From Cyanobium sp. NS01 (GTDB taxonomy: Bacteria; Cyanobacteriota; Cyanobacteriia; PCC-6307; Cyanobiaceae), in the NCBI RefSeq assembly GCF_014280235.1, contig NZ_CP047940.1:1736001-1800000 (forward strand): a DNA stretch of 64,000 bases. Reading direction: 5' to 3'. Shown here one piece after another: positions 7,955 through 18,170 of the stretch. Position numbers and translations under genes: made by a program. The first letter of the stretch is position 1. Each line of letters opens with the position of its first letter. The notes beneath the pieces were generated by a model, which was not told where the DNA came from, did no database searches, and worked only from the letters and a program-made list of their open reading frames with translations.

Positions 7955-8861
7955 CCTCCACCACCCGGCCACCGAGCCGGTTGACCCGCTGCAGCGCCTG
8001 GTTCATGCGTGTGTAGGGCACCCGGATCACCGTTTCGGCGGTGCGGGAGTAGGCGTTGTTGGCCACGCCGGTCACCACCAGGGTGACCAGACGGCCGCTG
8101 CTGCCATCGGTGCCCCGGGCTCCGGCCATCACCGGCAGGCCGCTGATGCGATCGGTGCGCTCGCTGTTGTAGACGGCCATCGGTGCTTCGCCGTCGCCGC
8201 CGTAGGCGCCTGAGCCCACCGAGGAGCGGAAGTAGGAGGGGCCGGAGCTGGGCGGATTCACCGGCACGGGGCGGTTGCGGTGCACCACGCGGTTGAGGCG
8301 CGACTGCACGCCGCTGCTGTCGCCCTTCACCGAGGCGGCAGCACCGCGGGCCAGCTGGAACACCCAGGAGAACTGGCGCCCCTGCTGGCCAACAGAGTAA
8401 TCCCAGCCGTGGATGTAGGGCACCACATCCTGTCCGAAGCGGCCCTGATACTCGTCGCTGTCGATGTAGGAATCGATTTCAGCGTCGTAGCCGTGCTCCT
8501 GGAGGATGGTGAAGTGATCGAGCATCTCCTGGGCGGTGTTGGGGGCACGGCCCAGCAGATGCTTGTGGTTCAGCTCAATGAAGCGATAGGGGTTGCAGTT
8601 CTCGAAGAACTTCTCCTTGTAGAGGCCACTCTTGGCCACCAGGCGCACGAATTCGCGCACGCTGAGATCACCGTTGCGGAACAGGGATTCGAGCCCATTG
8701 AGCCGCTCGCTCTTCATGATGTACTGATTACCCAGCACCTGCTGATACACCGCACGCACGATTGTCTTGCGGTCGTCTTCTGTGGCGTGGGCCCAGTTTT
8801 CCTTGTTGCGAGCGCCAGCGAAGCGTTCAATCCCCAGTGCGGGGGCTTTGACCAGTGCCAT
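7941..8861 (-). CDS. cpcC: Phycobilisome rod linker polypeptide with C-terminal CpcD domain
   Basis: The 306-residue protein starts at 8861 (MALVKAPALGIERF). Residues ~20-165 form the PBS linker domain (VYQQVLGNQYIM, SVREFVRLVAKSGLYKEKFFE, RFIELNHKHLLGRAP, IDSYIDSDEYQ). The last ~55 residues are a CpcD-like capping domain (RLVTLVVTGVANNAYS ... VNRLGGRVVEVSV). It joins phycobiliprotein discs within antenna rods on the thylakoid surface. No phycobiliprotein genes are adjacent, so assignment to phycocyanin (CpcC) rather than another rod disc is provisional. Confidence 0.85.
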   Translation of the reverse strand: MALVKAPALGIERFAGARNKENWAHATEDDRKTIVRAVYQQVLGNQYIMKSERLNGLESLFRNGDLSVREFVRLVAKSGLYKEKFFENCNPYRFIELNHKHLLGRAPNTAQEMLDHFTILQEHGYDAEIDSYIDSDEYQGRFGQDVVPYIHGWDYSVGQQGRQFSWVFQLARGAAASVKGDSSGVQSRLNRVVHRNRPVPVNPPSSGPSYFRSSVGSGAYGGDGEAPMAVYNSERTDRISGLPVMAGARGTDGSSGRLVTLVVTGVANNAYSRTAETVIRVPYTRMNQALQRVNRLGGRVVEVSVR

Positions 8862-9102
8862 GGGCGGGGAGGCGTAGGGCGAGGATCGGGAAGGGAGTAG
8901 GCAGCATGCCGAGGCACGCGCTGGCACGACGCTAAGCCGATCCCCCGGGCCTGTGATCAAGATTCATTGAACGTTGGGATCGTGTGAAGAGCTGTAAAGA
9001 AGCCCTGGCCTGGGGGCCCTGATTTGTGGCAGCCAGAGCGGGTCGCTAAGGTAAAAACAACACCAAAGATTGATCGGCACCCACCGATCCAGGAGGTTCA
9101 CT

Positions 9103-9393
9103 GTGCTGCATTTCTGGGCCCCTGAGATTGATCCCGCCCACCCGATGGAGTGCACCCAGCCCGAGCGCTACGCCATCCGCCGGCTGGAAGACGGCCTGTT
9201 TCTGGCCGTGCAGGGCACGGACCAGCGGGTGACGCCGGTGGCGGACCCCTACGAGGCCTACCTGTTTCACACCCACGAGGCGGCCCTGCGGGCAGCCCTG
9301 CAGCTCAACAGCTCCGGGCGCGGACCGGTGGATGTGATCAAGATCGAGTGGGAACCGGCTGCACCAGCCGAGCAGGCCAGCCTCACAGGCTGA
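9103..9393 (+). CDS. Conserved small protein of unknown function, 96 aa
   Basis: The start is GTG at 9103, preceded by AGGAGG at 9091-9096 with 6-base spacing, which is far better than any upstream start. The soluble protein begins [19 protein letters not shown] and contains [25 protein letters not shown] recognise no catalytic motif. It lies between the linker and prfC, and its end overlaps convergent prfC by 11 bases. A GC-poor leader upstream (about 8990-9060) probably holds the promoter. Confidence 0.7.
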   Translation: MLHFWAPEIDPAHPMECTQPERYAIRRLEDGLFLAVQGTDQRVTPVADPYEAYLFHTHEAALRAALQLNSSGRGPVDVIKIEWEPAAPAEQASLTG

Positions 9394-11020
9394 TCGGCTC
9401 GACGCCGCTCACCACCGGCGCCACCACCGCCAGTTCGAGGTCGGGGTGGTCGTCCTGGAGCTGGCGCAGATTCCAGGCGTTCTTGAACAGCAGCACCGGC
9501 CGATCCCAGGCATCGCGCACGGTCTTGCAGTTGAAGATGCGGCCCACGGCCTCGAGGGCGTCCCAGCCGCCGCACACCCAGCGGGCCACGCTGAAGCCCA
9601 TGGGCTCCAGACGGGTCTGCACGCCGTATTCGTGCTCGAGCCGATACTGCACCACCTCCAGCTGCAGCTGACCCACCGCCGCCAGGATCGGGTCACGTTT
9701 GCTCTGGTCGGTGTCGTAGAGGATCTGCACGGCCCCCTCCTCGCGCAGTTCATTCACCCCCTTGCGGAAGCTCTTGAAGGCGGAGGGGTTGGGGTTGCGC
9801 AGCCAGGAAAAGATCTCCGGGGAGAAACAGGGAATGCCCTCGTATTCCACCTTGGCGCCCATGTAGAGGGTGTCGCCGATGGCGAACATGCCGGGGTTGT
9901 TGAGGCCGATCACGTCGCCGGGGAAGGCATCGTCCACCACTTCGCGGTCCTGGCCGAACAGCTTCTGGGGCCGCGACAGGCGGATCGCCTTGCCGGTGCG
10001 GGCGTGCTGCACGGTCATGTCCTTCTCGAAGCGGCCGCTGCAAACGCGCACGAAGGCCACCCGATCGCGGTGGCGGGGGTCCATGTTGGCCTGCAGCTTG
10101 AACACGAAGCCGCTGAACCCGGGCGCCACCGGATCCACCGCCCCGCCGCGGCTCTGGCGCGGCACCGGCTTCTGGGCCAGCTCCAGGAAGGCATCGAGGA
10201 AGGGACGCACGCCGAAGTTGGTCATCGCCGAGCCGAAGAACACCGGGCTCAGCTCGCCGGCCTGCACCAGGGCCAGATCCAGCTCGGCGCCGGCGCCATC
10301 GAGCAGCTCCAGTTCCTCCAGGGCGGTGGCCAGCAGGTCGGGCTCCACCAGATCCGCCAGCTCAGCACTGCCTGCCAGCAGCCGCTTCTCGGTGGCCTGA
10401 CGGCCCCGCTCGGCCCGCTCGAACAGGATCACGTCGCGGCTGCGGCGGTCGATCACGCCGCGGAAGCGGTCGCCACTGCCGATCGGCCAGTTCACCGGCC
10501 AGCAGGTGAGGCCCAGCTCGCTCTCGATCTCATCGATCAGCTCCAGGGGCTCACGCCCCGGCCGGTCCATCTTGTTGATGAAGGTGAAGATCGGCACCCG
10601 CCGCAGCCGGCACACTTCAAAGAGCTTGCGCGTCTGGGGCTCGAGCCCCTTGGCGGCGTCTTCCAGCATCACCGCGTTGTCGGCGGCGGCCAGGGTGCGG
10701 TAGGTGTCTTCCGAGAAGTCCTGGTGGCCGGGGGTGTCCAGCAGGTTCACCGTGGTGCCGGCGTAGTCGAACTGCAGCACGGTGGAGGTGATCGAGATGC
10801 CGCGCTGCTTTTCGAGGTCCATCCAGTCGGAGGTCACCTTGCGCTGCTCCCCCTTGGCCTTCACGGCGCCGGCCTGCTGGATGGCACCGCCATAGAGCAG
10901 CAATTTCTCGGTGAGGGTGGTCTTGCCCGCGTCGGGGTGGGAAATGATCGCGAAGTTGCGGCGCCGCTCCACGGCCTCCGCCAGGGATTCGAGATCGATG
11001 CCGACGGGGCTGCTGGTCAT
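9383..11020 (-). CDS. prfC: Peptide chain release factor 3
   Basis: The 545-residue translational GTPase starts at 11020 ([23 protein letters not shown]); upstream in-frame sequence is low-complexity and rejected. The G1 motif is [17 protein letters not shown]3 is [14 protein letters not shown] and G4 is FINKMDRPG. The C-terminal RF3 domain includes [25 protein letters not shown] (read in parts). RF3 removes RF1 or RF2 from ribosomes after peptide release. It is divergent from nrdJ across about 158 bases. Confidence 0.93.
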   Translation of the reverse strand: MTSSPVGIDLESLAEAVERRRNFAIISHPDAGKTTLTEKLLLYGGAIQQAGAVKAKGEQRKVTSDWMDLEKQRGISITSTVLQFDYAGTTVNLLDTPGHQDFSEDTYRTLAAADNAVMLEDAAKGLEPQTRKLFEVCRLRRVPIFTFINKMDRPGREPLELIDEIESELGLTCWPVNWPIGSGDRFRGVIDRRSRDVILFERAERGRQATEKRLLAGSAELADLVEPDLLATALEELELLDGAGAELDLALVQAGELSPVFFGSAMTNFGVRPFLDAFLELAQKPVPRQSRGGAVDPVAPGFSGFVFKLQANMDPRHRDRVAFVRVCSGRFEKDMTVQHARTGKAIRLSRPQKLFGQDREVVDDAFPGDVIGLNNPGMFAIGDTLYMGAKVEYEGIPCFSPEIFSWLRNPNPSAFKSFRKGVNELREEGAVQILYDTDQSKRDPILAAVGQLQLEVVQYRLEHEYGVQTRLEPMGFSVARWVCGGWDALEAVGRIFNCKTVRDAWDRPVLLFKNAWNLRQLQDDHPDLELAVVAPVVSGVEPISL

Positions 11021-11178
11021 GGACCCAGCCTGCCAGAGCCAAGGCGGGGCCTGGGTCCTGCCCCGCAGCGGCGCCTGGGGTCGCCCTCCTGGGGGCCACG
11101 CTGGCTGTGGTGGCAACGGCGTCTTGCAGCCACCACTGGTGGCGTTATGGTGCACCCCAACCACCGGATCGCCCTGCC

Positions 11179-13560
11179 GTGACCCTCTCCGCCCAACCCC
11201 TGTCGGATGCGGCCCGCCAGGCCGCCGAACTGGGTTATGCGGCCGCCGATGCGACGCCGGCCGGCCCGCTGGCTGGCGGCGATTTCCCGGCCACGGCGCC
11301 AGCGGCGAACCCGGTGTTTTACCGCACCTATTCGCGCCGCACGCCCCAGGGCCGCGAGAGCTGGCAGCAGGTGGGCGAGCGCAACCTGGAGGGTCTGCGG
11401 CGCCTGGGCCACCTCACCGAGGCGGAAGTGCAGTTGCTGCGGCGCATGCAGCAACACCAGAAGGCCCTGCCCTCCGGCCGCTGGCTGTGGATCGGCGGCA
11501 CGCCCTGGATCGAGCAGAGCGAAAACTTCTCCGGCTCCTACAACTGCACCTCCACCAACCTGGTGGACTGGCAGGCCTTCGCTCTGATGATGGACCTGGC
11601 GATGATGGGCTGCGGCACCGGCGCCATCATCGAGCCGCACCTGATCAGCCGCCTGCCGGTGCTGCGCAACCAGCTGGTGCTGGGCAGCGTCACCGACATC
11701 GGCTCCACCCCGGCGGGCCAGCGCCAGGAGCACACCAGCCACACGATTGAGGCGAACAGGGTTCACATCAAGGTGGGCGACACCCGCCGCGGCTGGGTGG
11801 ACAGCTACCAGCTGCTGCTGGAGCTCAGCAGTGATGAGCGCTTCTGCCAGCACGGCGCCGCGGGCGAGATCCAGGTGAGCGTGGACCTCTCCGATGTGCG
11901 CCCCGTGGGCGAAACCCTCAAGGGCTTCGGGGGGATGGCCAACCCGGTGAAGCTGAAGGACCTCTACGGCCGTGTGGCCCAGATCCTCAACCGCGCCAAC
12001 GGCCGCCAGCTCACCTCGGTGGAGTGCTGCCTGCTGATCGATGAGGCGGCCGTGACGATCGTGGCCGGCAACATCCGCCGCAGCGCCGGCATGCGCCAGT
12101 TCGCCGCAGACGACACCGCCGCCTCCACCGCCAAGGACAACCTCTGGCAGCAGGACAGCGAGGGCAACTGGAGCATCGATCCGGAGCGCGATTCGCTGCG
12201 CATGGCCAACCACACCCGCGTGTTCCACACCAAGCCCAGCCGGGCTGTGGTACTGGAGGCCGTGACCAAACAGTTCCAGAGCGGCGAGGGCGCGATCCAG
12301 TTCGCCCCCGAGGCGATCGCCCGCTCCAATGCCGATCTGCTGCCCACGCCTGAGCTGCGCCAGGAGTTCATCGCCCTCTATTGCGAACAGGGCCGCGAGC
12401 AGGCCGGAGCATGGCTGCAACAGCACCACCCCGGCATCGAGGCCGATGAACTGGAGCACCGCCTCGGCCGCTACGGCCTCAACCCCTGCGGCGAGATCCT
12501 CGGCGCCGACTTCCACTGCAACCTGGCCGAGATCCATCTCAACCAGATCCACCCCACCGATTTCCAGGCCCAGGAAGACGCCTTCCGCGCCGGCGCCATC
12601 TCGGTGGCCTGCCTGCTCAACCATCGCTTCGAGGTGGAGCGCTACCGCCAGAGCCGCGCCTGGGATCCGATTGTGGGGGTGAGCTTCACGGGCCTGTTCG
12701 ACTTCTTCGTGCATGCCTTCGGCACCCCCTGGCTGCGCTGGTGGGAAGCGGGCCGCCCCGACAGCGAGGAGGGCCGCACCTTCCGCGCCCAGGAGGCCGA
12801 TTACCTGGCCCGCTGGAAGCGGATCGTGAATGAGGCGGTGTGGGACTACTGCGACCGCCACGGCCTGCGCCGCCCCAACCGCTGCACCACTGTGCAACCG
12901 GCCGGCACCAAGAGCCTGCTCACCGGCGCCTCCCCCGGCTGGCATCCGCCCAAAGCGCAGCGCTTCATCCGCCGCATCACCTTCCGCAAGAACGATCCGG
13001 TGGCCCTGGCCTGCCTCGACTACGGCTACGCCATCGTGCCCTCCCAGAGCGATAAGGACGAGCAGGGCCGCCTGCTGGATGATCCCTTCGACCCCCGCTG
13101 CACGGAGTGGCTGGTGGAGATCCCCACCGAAGTGAGCTGGGCCAACATCCCGGGTGCCGATGCGGTGGAGATCAACAACTTCTCGGCCCTGGCCCAGTTC
13201 GACTTCTACATGCAGGTGCAGCAGCACTACACGGCCCACAACACCTCCGCCACGGTGGAGTTCCGCGAGAACGAGATCGAGCCGCTGGCCGAGGCCATCC
13301 ACCGGGCGATCGAGGGCGGCCAGGGCTACATCTCAGCCGCCCTGCTGGCCCGCTTCGATGCCAACGCCACCTTCCCGAGGCTGCCGTTCGAGCCGATCGA
13401 CCTGGCCACCTACGAACGCCTGAACAGCGAAGTGGCCGCCCGTCGCCGCACCGTCGACTTCTTCGAGGCCCTGCAGCGCTACGACGGCGGCGAGCTGCAG
13501 GAGGCCGGCCCCGCCGGCTGCGACTCCGACAAGTGCCTGCTGCCTCTCGCCAAGCCCTGA
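11179..13560 (+). CDS. nrdJ: Adenosylcobalamin-dependent (class II) ribonucleotide reductase
   Basis: The GTG start at 11179 gives 793 residues. Class II features are the N-terminal [13 protein letters not shown] cysteine segment, the central active-site block [15 protein letters not shown], the glycyl-free barrel core and a C-terminal thiol pair in [10 protein letters not shown]. The enzyme reduces ribonucleoside triphosphates to deoxyribonucleotides using cobalamin, so this cell needs (pseudo)cobalamin; a CbiX chelatase gene lies at 62.3 kb. No intein interrupts it. Class II RNR is usual in Synechococcus/Prochlorococcus. Confidence 0.93.
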   Translation: MTLSAQPLSDAARQAAELGYAAADATPAGPLAGGDFPATAPAANPVFYRTYSRRTPQGRESWQQVGERNLEGLRRLGHLTEAEVQLLRRMQQHQKALPSGRWLWIGGTPWIEQSENFSGSYNCTSTNLVDWQAFALMMDLAMMGCGTGAIIEPHLISRLPVLRNQLVLGSVTDIGSTPAGQRQEHTSHTIEANRVHIKVGDTRRGWVDSYQLLLELSSDERFCQHGAAGEIQVSVDLSDVRPVGETLKGFGGMANPVKLKDLYGRVAQILNRANGRQLTSVECCLLIDEAAVTIVAGNIRRSAGMRQFAADDTAASTAKDNLWQQDSEGNWSIDPERDSLRMANHTRVFHTKPSRAVVLEAVTKQFQSGEGAIQFAPEAIARSNADLLPTPELRQEFIALYCEQGREQAGAWLQQHHPGIEADELEHRLGRYGLNPCGEILGADFHCNLAEIHLNQIHPTDFQAQEDAFRAGAISVACLLNHRFEVERYRQSRAWDPIVGVSFTGLFDFFVHAFGTPWLRWWEAGRPDSEEGRTFRAQEADYLARWKRIVNEAVWDYCDRHGLRRPNRCTTVQPAGTKSLLTGASPGWHPPKAQRFIRRITFRKNDPVALACLDYGYAIVPSQSDKDEQGRLLDDPFDPRCTEWLVEIPTEVSWANIPGADAVEINNFSALAQFDFYMQVQQHYTAHNTSATVEFRENEIEPLAEAIHRAIEGGQGYISAALLARFDANATFPRLPFEPIDLATYERLNSEVAARRRTVDFFEALQRYDGGELQEAGPAGCDSDKCLLPLAKP

Positions 13561-13606
13561 GCCTGCCGTGGGAAGATGGTGGCTCCCGGTCCACGGGCCG
13601 GGGATG

Positions 13607-13691
13607 GGAGAGGTGGTCGAGTGGTTGATGGCTCCGGTCTTGAAAACCGGCGAAGGGAAACCTTCCGCGGGTTCGAATCCCGCCCTCTCCG
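13607..13691 (+). tRNA. tRNA-Ser(UGA)
   Basis: The acceptor stem GGAGAGG (13607-13613) pairs with CCTCTCC (13684-13690), followed by discriminator G. The anticodon loop CTTGAAA gives anticodon UGA, a long class-II variable arm follows, and the T arm is GGGTTCGAATCCC. A perfect 7-bp hairpin (GTTGAAA-TGG-TTTCAAC) lies immediately downstream at 13691-13707. The gene marks the left edge of the accessory island. I found no copy of its 3' end at the right edge. Confidence 0.95.
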
Positions 13692-13911
13692 TTGAAATGG
13701 TTTCAACCATTCCAAGACAGTTGAACGTCCTGTGGCCAGGAAGGATGGCGGTTCAGGGCTGCACTTGTTCGGGGCTGCGGAAAACAGAATTGGGAAGCTA
13801 CCTGATGGCGTTCAGGCCGCTTGATGGAGGTGTTTGTGCATCGCTTGGTCTCCCCTTCTGACTATCATTGGCCGTACATAAGTTGAATCGAGTTACAAGA
13901 GTTCGGCTGCA

Positions 13912-14001
13912 TGGCAACGCTGGCCATCACCTGGCCGCAAGGTGTGCTCTGCGGAGAAGTTAGCCTTGCGGAGGCGGCTCAGGTGAATGGGGGAGTTAGA
14001 G
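13912..14001 (+). repeat. Integron attC-like site 1
   Basis: The left arm near 13914 (GCAACGCTGGCCATCACCTG) and the right arm, read on the other strand from 14001, form an imperfect inverted repeat. The paired CCAT/CACCTG/GCCGC blocks are separated by single unpaired bases on one side only, which is typical of attC extrahelical bases. The right end is GTTAGAG, one base off the GTTRRRY core. It shares arm sequence with the site at 22180. Confidence 0.6.
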
Positions 14002-14002
14002 A

Positions 14003-14140
14003 GTGGCAGACGTGTCAGGTTCAACAAGCGGTAAAACCATCGCAGACACCATCGCCGTTATATCTGAGGAAGCCCGTGCGGGCTCTGTGGGAGACTTTCT
14101 GGGAAGTCGCTTCAGTATTCGCCTCGTCAGAGTTTGTTGA
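14003..14140 (+). pseudogene. Possible cassette ORF remnant after attC-like site 1
   Basis: A GTG at 14003, directly after the attC core, opens 45 codons beginning VADVSGSTSGKTIADTIAV and ending RFSIRLVRVC. Coding-like sequence seems to continue in other frames to about 14220, so the gene is probably frameshifted. No family is recognised. The rest of 13692-14433 shows no convincing gene. Confidence 0.25.
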
Positions 14141-14433
14141 AGCAGAGTTCTTCCCACGGATTTGGGAGATCAACCTCGATCTTCGCATCACGAAGTGGAC
14201 TACCTGGTTACGGTGAGGCCCTAGCAGAACGGATTCATTCGGTGACCAGCTTGCGTCTCCTACCTGCCCCACCCGCAGAACGGAGGAGGGGCTCTCGAAA
14301 CCGAAGATCCTGCGATGTCTCAAACGGTTCATTGCCCGCGAGGTGTTCCGAATCCTCATGGGCGGCCCAGGTGTCCGGTTGCAAAAGGCTTAAGCTCTGA
14401 GTGATAGGTCAACCAGGCTCTCACCATCCAACC

Positions 14434-15675
14434 CAGGGCTGATTCAAAGTGTGTCACAGGCGCTCTTGCCGCTCCTGTCAGCATGGGTTGAGGTCGGTGG
14501 AATCGCCTCCCTCTTGTGTCCAAAAGCGCTTCTGCCGCAACCGATCTCGACCTGATCAGCTACCTCAAGGCAATTCCGGACGCGCGCATGCGGCGCGGGG
14601 TGCGGTTTCCGGCCTGGTATCTGCTGCTGGTGGCGGTGCTGGGCATCCTCAGTGGTTGCCAGAGCCTGCGGGACCTGGAGCGTTTTGCCATCCGTCACCA
14701 CAGCGTTCTGACCGAGGCGCTGGGGCTCGAACTGCGCCGTCCGCCCTCGGATTCCTCGTTCCGCTACTTCTTCCTGCAGGTGGACGTGGCCGCCCTCTGC
14801 GCCGCGATCCGCGACTGGACGATCGCCCAGATCCCAGCTGGTGCAGGCGATCTTGATCAGCTGGTCTGCGACGGCAAGACGTTGAGAGGTTCCATCGAGC
14901 CCACTGCCGGCGGGGGATCCGCGTTCATCGCCCAGGTGACGCTCTACTCGGCTGCCTTGGGCGTAGCGATCAGCCAGGCCTGCTATGCCACGGGCGAGAA
15001 TCACGAGCGGGCGGTGCTGCGCCAGCTCCTCGGTGAACTGGATCTTGAGGGCGTGCTCATTCGGGCGGATGCCCTCCACACCCAGCGCCCGTTTTTCGAC
15101 AGCTCCAGGAGCAGGGGGCCGACTTCCTGCTGACCGTCAAAGCGAACCAGAAGACGCTGCACCGCCAGATCCGCAGCCAGTTCCAGGGCAAGCGCAGGAT
15201 CCCTTTTGTGGCAACGGATCACGAGATCAGCCACGGGCGCGACATCACCTGGACCCTGCGCGCGAAACAGGCACCGGAGCACATCCGCGAGAGCTGGGTC
15301 GGGACCAGCTGGATCGTGGAGGTGGCCGCCAACGGCACCCGAGACTCCAAGCCGTTCCAGGCCACGCACCTGTTTCTGAGCAGCCTGCGCACCACCCCAG
15401 AAGCCCTGCTGCAACTGGTGCGAGACCGCTGGAGCATTGAGGGCTGGCACTGGATCCGTGACACCCAGCTCCATGAAGACGCCCACCGCTACCGGGGCAA
15501 TGGCGCTGGGGCCATGGCGACACTGCACACGGCAGCCCTGAACCTGCTGAGGCTGGCGGGTTTTCAGTCGATCCGAGCCGGCATGCAGGCGGTGATGCAC
15601 GACATCACGGCGCTGCTGGCGATGGCGCGGCGCCAACCAGAACCGAACCCCTGTTGAGACTTTGAATCAGCCCTG
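14434..15675 (+). mobile_element. ISAs1-family insertion sequence, copy 1 (1242 bp)
   Basis: The 17-bp terminal inverted repeats match exactly: CAGGGCTGATTCAAAGT at 14434-14450 and its complement at 15659-15675. They are flanked by an exact 10-bp target duplication, CCATCCAACC (14424-14433 and 15676-15685). One transposase occupies the element, split by a -1 frameshift. Intact ends and duplication indicate a fairly recent insertion. Confidence 0.93.
14516..15657 (+). CDS. ISAs1-family transposase, two frames joined by a -1 shift
   Basis: The first frame runs from GTG at 14516 to a stop at 15133. It holds the DDE_Tnp_1-associated N-terminus (LISYLKAIPDARMRRGVR, LLLVAVLGILSGCQSLRDLE) and the first catalytic Asp in LVCDGKTLRGS. 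The second frame, open to 15657, supplies QGADFLLTVKANQKTLH, WIVEVAANG and the final DRWSIEGWHW ... EDAHRY block containing the catalytic Glu. The frames meet at CGTTTTTCG (15090-15098). The later IS copy has the same split at the same motif, so this may be programmed frameshifting rather than a dead gene. Confidence 0.85.
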
Positions 15676-15744
15676 CCATCCAACCCACCCGCAATGGAGG
15701 AACGGGTGGGTTGGATGGTGGATGTACACACGGGTAGTCGCCCC

Positions 15745-15921
15745 TCAGGGGATCGCGCAAAACAGCCTGTTAAGGGGTTGACGATCTATACGAGCATCTT
15801 CTGCGAAGCAATTCCCGACAGCGGCAGCAAGGACATCAAGGGGGACGCCCTCGTCGAGGTGGCGGCGGATCAGCCGCTCCCAACTGAACGGGATCAATCG
15901 TGCCATGGGGAGCCTATGCAT
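15745..15921 (-). CDS. Possible small protein, 58 aa
   Basis: Read from 15921, the ORF starts MHRLPMARLIPFSWERLIRR and is rich in Leu, Arg and Asp with a helical pattern (HLDEGVPLDVLAAAVG). An internal ATG lies at 15906. No family is recognised. It lies just right of the ISAs1 copy 1 target duplication and may be a fragment of the gene that stood there. The stretch 15925-16175 shows nothing I can support. Confidence 0.25.
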   Translation of the reverse strand: MHRLPMARLIPFSWERLIRRHLDEGVPLDVLAAAVGNCFAEDARIDRQPLNRLFCAIP

Positions 15922-16175
15922 TAGAGGAGAGGTCTCGGGACGGGCGGTAACACCCCAAGCCTGGCGACCTCACACCCCTTTGTCAGCTGAACAACCAGGT
16001 GGGTCTACACACATAAGATCGGTGTACGTATGCACAGGTGGATATGGATAATCATCTCCACTATTCAGATGCTGACTCCACCGGCTCGCTGGAGCAGACC
16101 ATCTAAAACTGACCCTTCCTTGATATAGTCCCTTATGAACTGACATAGAAGGAAGGACTCAATGCCCTGCGTTCA

Positions 16176-16397
16176 ATAGATCCTGAAGGTAGAAGTGTTG
16201 TTTCCACCACCTCCTAAGTCGAGACCATTCTGACTAAAAAAAGCACCACGTCCTGAAAATGCCGTAATAATACCTTCCTGAAATGGAATCATAGCTGTAG
16301 CTCTCCATCAGGACTGCTGTAGATATTTCCGCCTGAGAACGCTGTTATAACTCTGTCACGATATTGGATAAGCGCTGTTAGACCCTGGTTCCCGTTA
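16176..16397 (-). pseudogene. Decayed C-terminal repeats of the adjacent secreted protease
   Basis: Downstream of the protease stop, the same strand still encodes two degraded copies of its C-terminal module: QGLTALIQYRDRVITAFSGG ... SSPDGE and AMIPFQEGIITAFSGRGAFF ... LGGGGNNT. The intact copy is AKIISYQRGVVTAFSGKGIY. One extra A near the TAATAA at the protease end explains the first stop: without it the frame reads RAYNGNQGLTALIQ. A TGA and a small deletion separate the last two copies. Confidence 0.7.
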
Positions 16398-17756
16398 TTA
16401 GGCTCTCGTCGTTAGACCACCCCCACCTATGCTTCTGCCGTCAGGGCTTAAATAGATCCCTTTCCCGCTAAATGCTGTTACAACACCTCTCTGATAAGAT
16501 ATTATCTTGGCAACTGTCTGGGTTCCATGCGTGGAGTCTCCTATTGCGTTCCAGAATGCTGCACTACGAAAACTTGTTCCTGCGTTACGGCCTCCTCTCG
16601 TACCGCAACCGCCACTAAAATGAACGCCAATTGATGTATTAGTTGCTTGTTGAAGAATCGGACTCCCTGAGTTGGCAGGCTGCGTATCAGTCCTGTATTC
16701 AATTCGTATATTGTTTGGATAATTAGCAGGCCCCGTGCCGGTTTGTTGCGTTTGACTATCAGCATTCCGGGGCCCAGAAGAGCCAAAATTCGGCGATGGG
16801 CCATCTACGCCATAGCCTGTGATTGTTACATTATTAGGCTGTGATCTTCTGGATAAAGGAATCAATGTTCCCTGTGCCTCTGCTGGAAATAAGCCCGTAA
16901 TCTGATTAGGCCTGACTCGAAAGACTGCCCAGTCATTGTCGGTTGTTTCCTGCGAAACAAAAGAGTCTGGAACGACGAAGTATTGGTCATCCACAGCTGC
17001 TGGCTGGGTTGTTCCAGTGGTATCTGATGGGGGAACATTAAATTCAACAAGAGTTGCCCCAGGACGATCACAGTGACCAGCAGTTATCATCCGATCCCCC
17101 CACACAATATATGCAGTGCACCCAATATCCATTAATCGACCTACCCCTCGGTTGGAAGAGGTAACACGATTATCAGATGCATCACATATAGATTCTGGAT
17201 TAATCCGTGGATTGAGTTTCTGACCTTGAGGCAGCAACTTACTGCTATCTGGACCAAGCATCTTCTGGAGTCCTTTCGGCAGCACGCCGTCGGATAGGCT
17301 TGAAGAACCAATGCCAATGATAATCTTACGGATTGCAATTGACCCTGTCGATAAATCCTCTTCAGGTGATGATAATGTGATATTTAGCACTGAACCTTTG
17401 AAACGCGGTGTGTGCCCATCCCATGACTCGATCTGAGAATCCGATAACCTAATGATTTCTCCAGTCGAATCTTCGATCTGCAAATAATCATCAACGCCAA
17501 GCTGTGGCTTTGAAAACTGCAACTGAATCCAAGTGGCACCTGGTAGTGAAATCTGTTTCCTATTACCGCTTTGCATGGCTGAGAAAAGTTGCGATAAGGA
17601 AGCTGGTGCAAACTCACTGGTAATCTCTAGTCTTGGTGTTGGAACAACTTCATCTGCAAAAGCCAACGAACCACGAGAAACAATCAATGGTGGTAGTCCT
17701 GCCGCTAGCAGTAGGCACACGCCAGTGGAAAATGAATTTCTCATGAAGTGGTGCAT
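16398..17756 (-). CDS. Secreted trypsin-like serine protease, C-terminally truncated
   Basis: The 452-residue protein has a signal peptide (hydrophobic TGVCLLLAAGLPPLIV, likely cleavage after AFA), an extra N-terminal region to ~residue 195 and an S1-type domain. The catalytic triad reads His228 in MITAGHCD, Asp275 in NDWAVFRV and Ser363 in ANSGSPIL. A C-terminal module (RGVVTAFSGKGIYLSPDGRS then a Gly run) belongs to a repeat that originally occurred at least three times; the rest lies out of frame downstream. GC is clearly lower than in core genes, indicating transfer. Substrate is unknown. Confidence 0.8.
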   Translation of the reverse strand: MHHFMRNSFSTGVCLLLAAGLPPLIVSRGSLAFADEVVPTPRLEITSEFAPASLSQLFSAMQSGNRKQISLPGATWIQLQFSKPQLGVDDYLQIEDSTGEIIRLSDSQIESWDGHTPRFKGSVLNITLSSPEEDLSTGSIAIRKIIIGIGSSSLSDGVLPKGLQKMLGPDSSKLLPQGQKLNPRINPESICDASDNRVTSSNRGVGRLMDIGCTAYIVWGDRMITAGHCDRPGATLVEFNVPPSDTTGTTQPAAVDDQYFVVPDSFVSQETTDNDWAVFRVRPNQITGLFPAEAQGTLIPLSRRSQPNNVTITGYGVDGPSPNFGSSGPRNADSQTQQTGTGPANYPNNIRIEYRTDTQPANSGSPILQQATNTSIGVHFSGGCGTRGGRNAGTSFRSAAFWNAIGDSTHGTQTVAKIISYQRGVVTAFSGKGIYLSPDGRSIGGGGLTTRA

Positions 17757-17859
17757 TCATTCTTTAGTCAACATACATAGGAAAATTCTGAAGCGATCAA
17801 TGGCTGACATGATTATTAACAAGAAGTGATATCGACCATACTTGCTTCGATTCGTCTGT

Positions 17860-18170
17860 TTAGCTCGTTCCTAAGAAAACCCAAGTGTGCTCCGGCTGGA
17901 TGAACCTCACTTTTCTCAATCGCCAGTCAAGGCTCTTCAACTGATGCGACCGGAACAACTCCACTGACTGCATATCCATCAGGGAGCTCCACCTCGCAGG
18001 GATATCCCTTGATCTTGGAGGTTACAGGACAGAACAAGGCCAGACCGACTTTTCCGTTGTGGGACTTTGGAGACAGGACAAGTGCTGGCCTTCTTCCACG
18101 CTGCTCACTTCTGGCTTGTGGTGTGAACTCCAGCCAAGCTAAATCACCACGATCGTACATAGGTCGACAT
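17860..18170 (-). pseudogene. mazF/pemK-type toxin remnant
   Basis: The readable part (17927-18160, 77 aa) begins MYDRGDLAWLEFTPQ and includes GRRPALVLSPKSHNGKVGLALFCPVTSKIKGYP and SGVVPV (shown in parts), which are the MazF/PemK endoribonuclease core. It then hits a stop. In the next frame the expected C-terminus continues as QLKSLDWRLRKVRFI, so a single-base indel broke the gene. The original ATG probably overlapped the mazE stop at 18170 but now runs out of frame. The toxin should be inactive. Confidence 0.75.

Noticed and set aside
11020-11179. Cobalamin riboswitch before nrdJ
   Set aside because: The 158-base prfC-nrdJ gap is too short and shows no B12-box-like sequence.
14021-14400. 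Overlapping ORFs on both strands near 14.1-14.4 kb
   Set aside because: No consistent frame; probably decayed cassette sequence.
15694-15924. 76-codon plus-strand ORF after ISAs1 copy 1
   Set aside because: It begins inside the target-duplication region with mixed composition and no protein character; the minus-strand 58-aa frame looks slightly better.
16376-16418. Two GTTAGAC motifs as possible attC cores
   Set aside because: They lie in the coding repeats of the protease (Gly-Leu-Thr codons on the minus strand) and lack a matching left arm.
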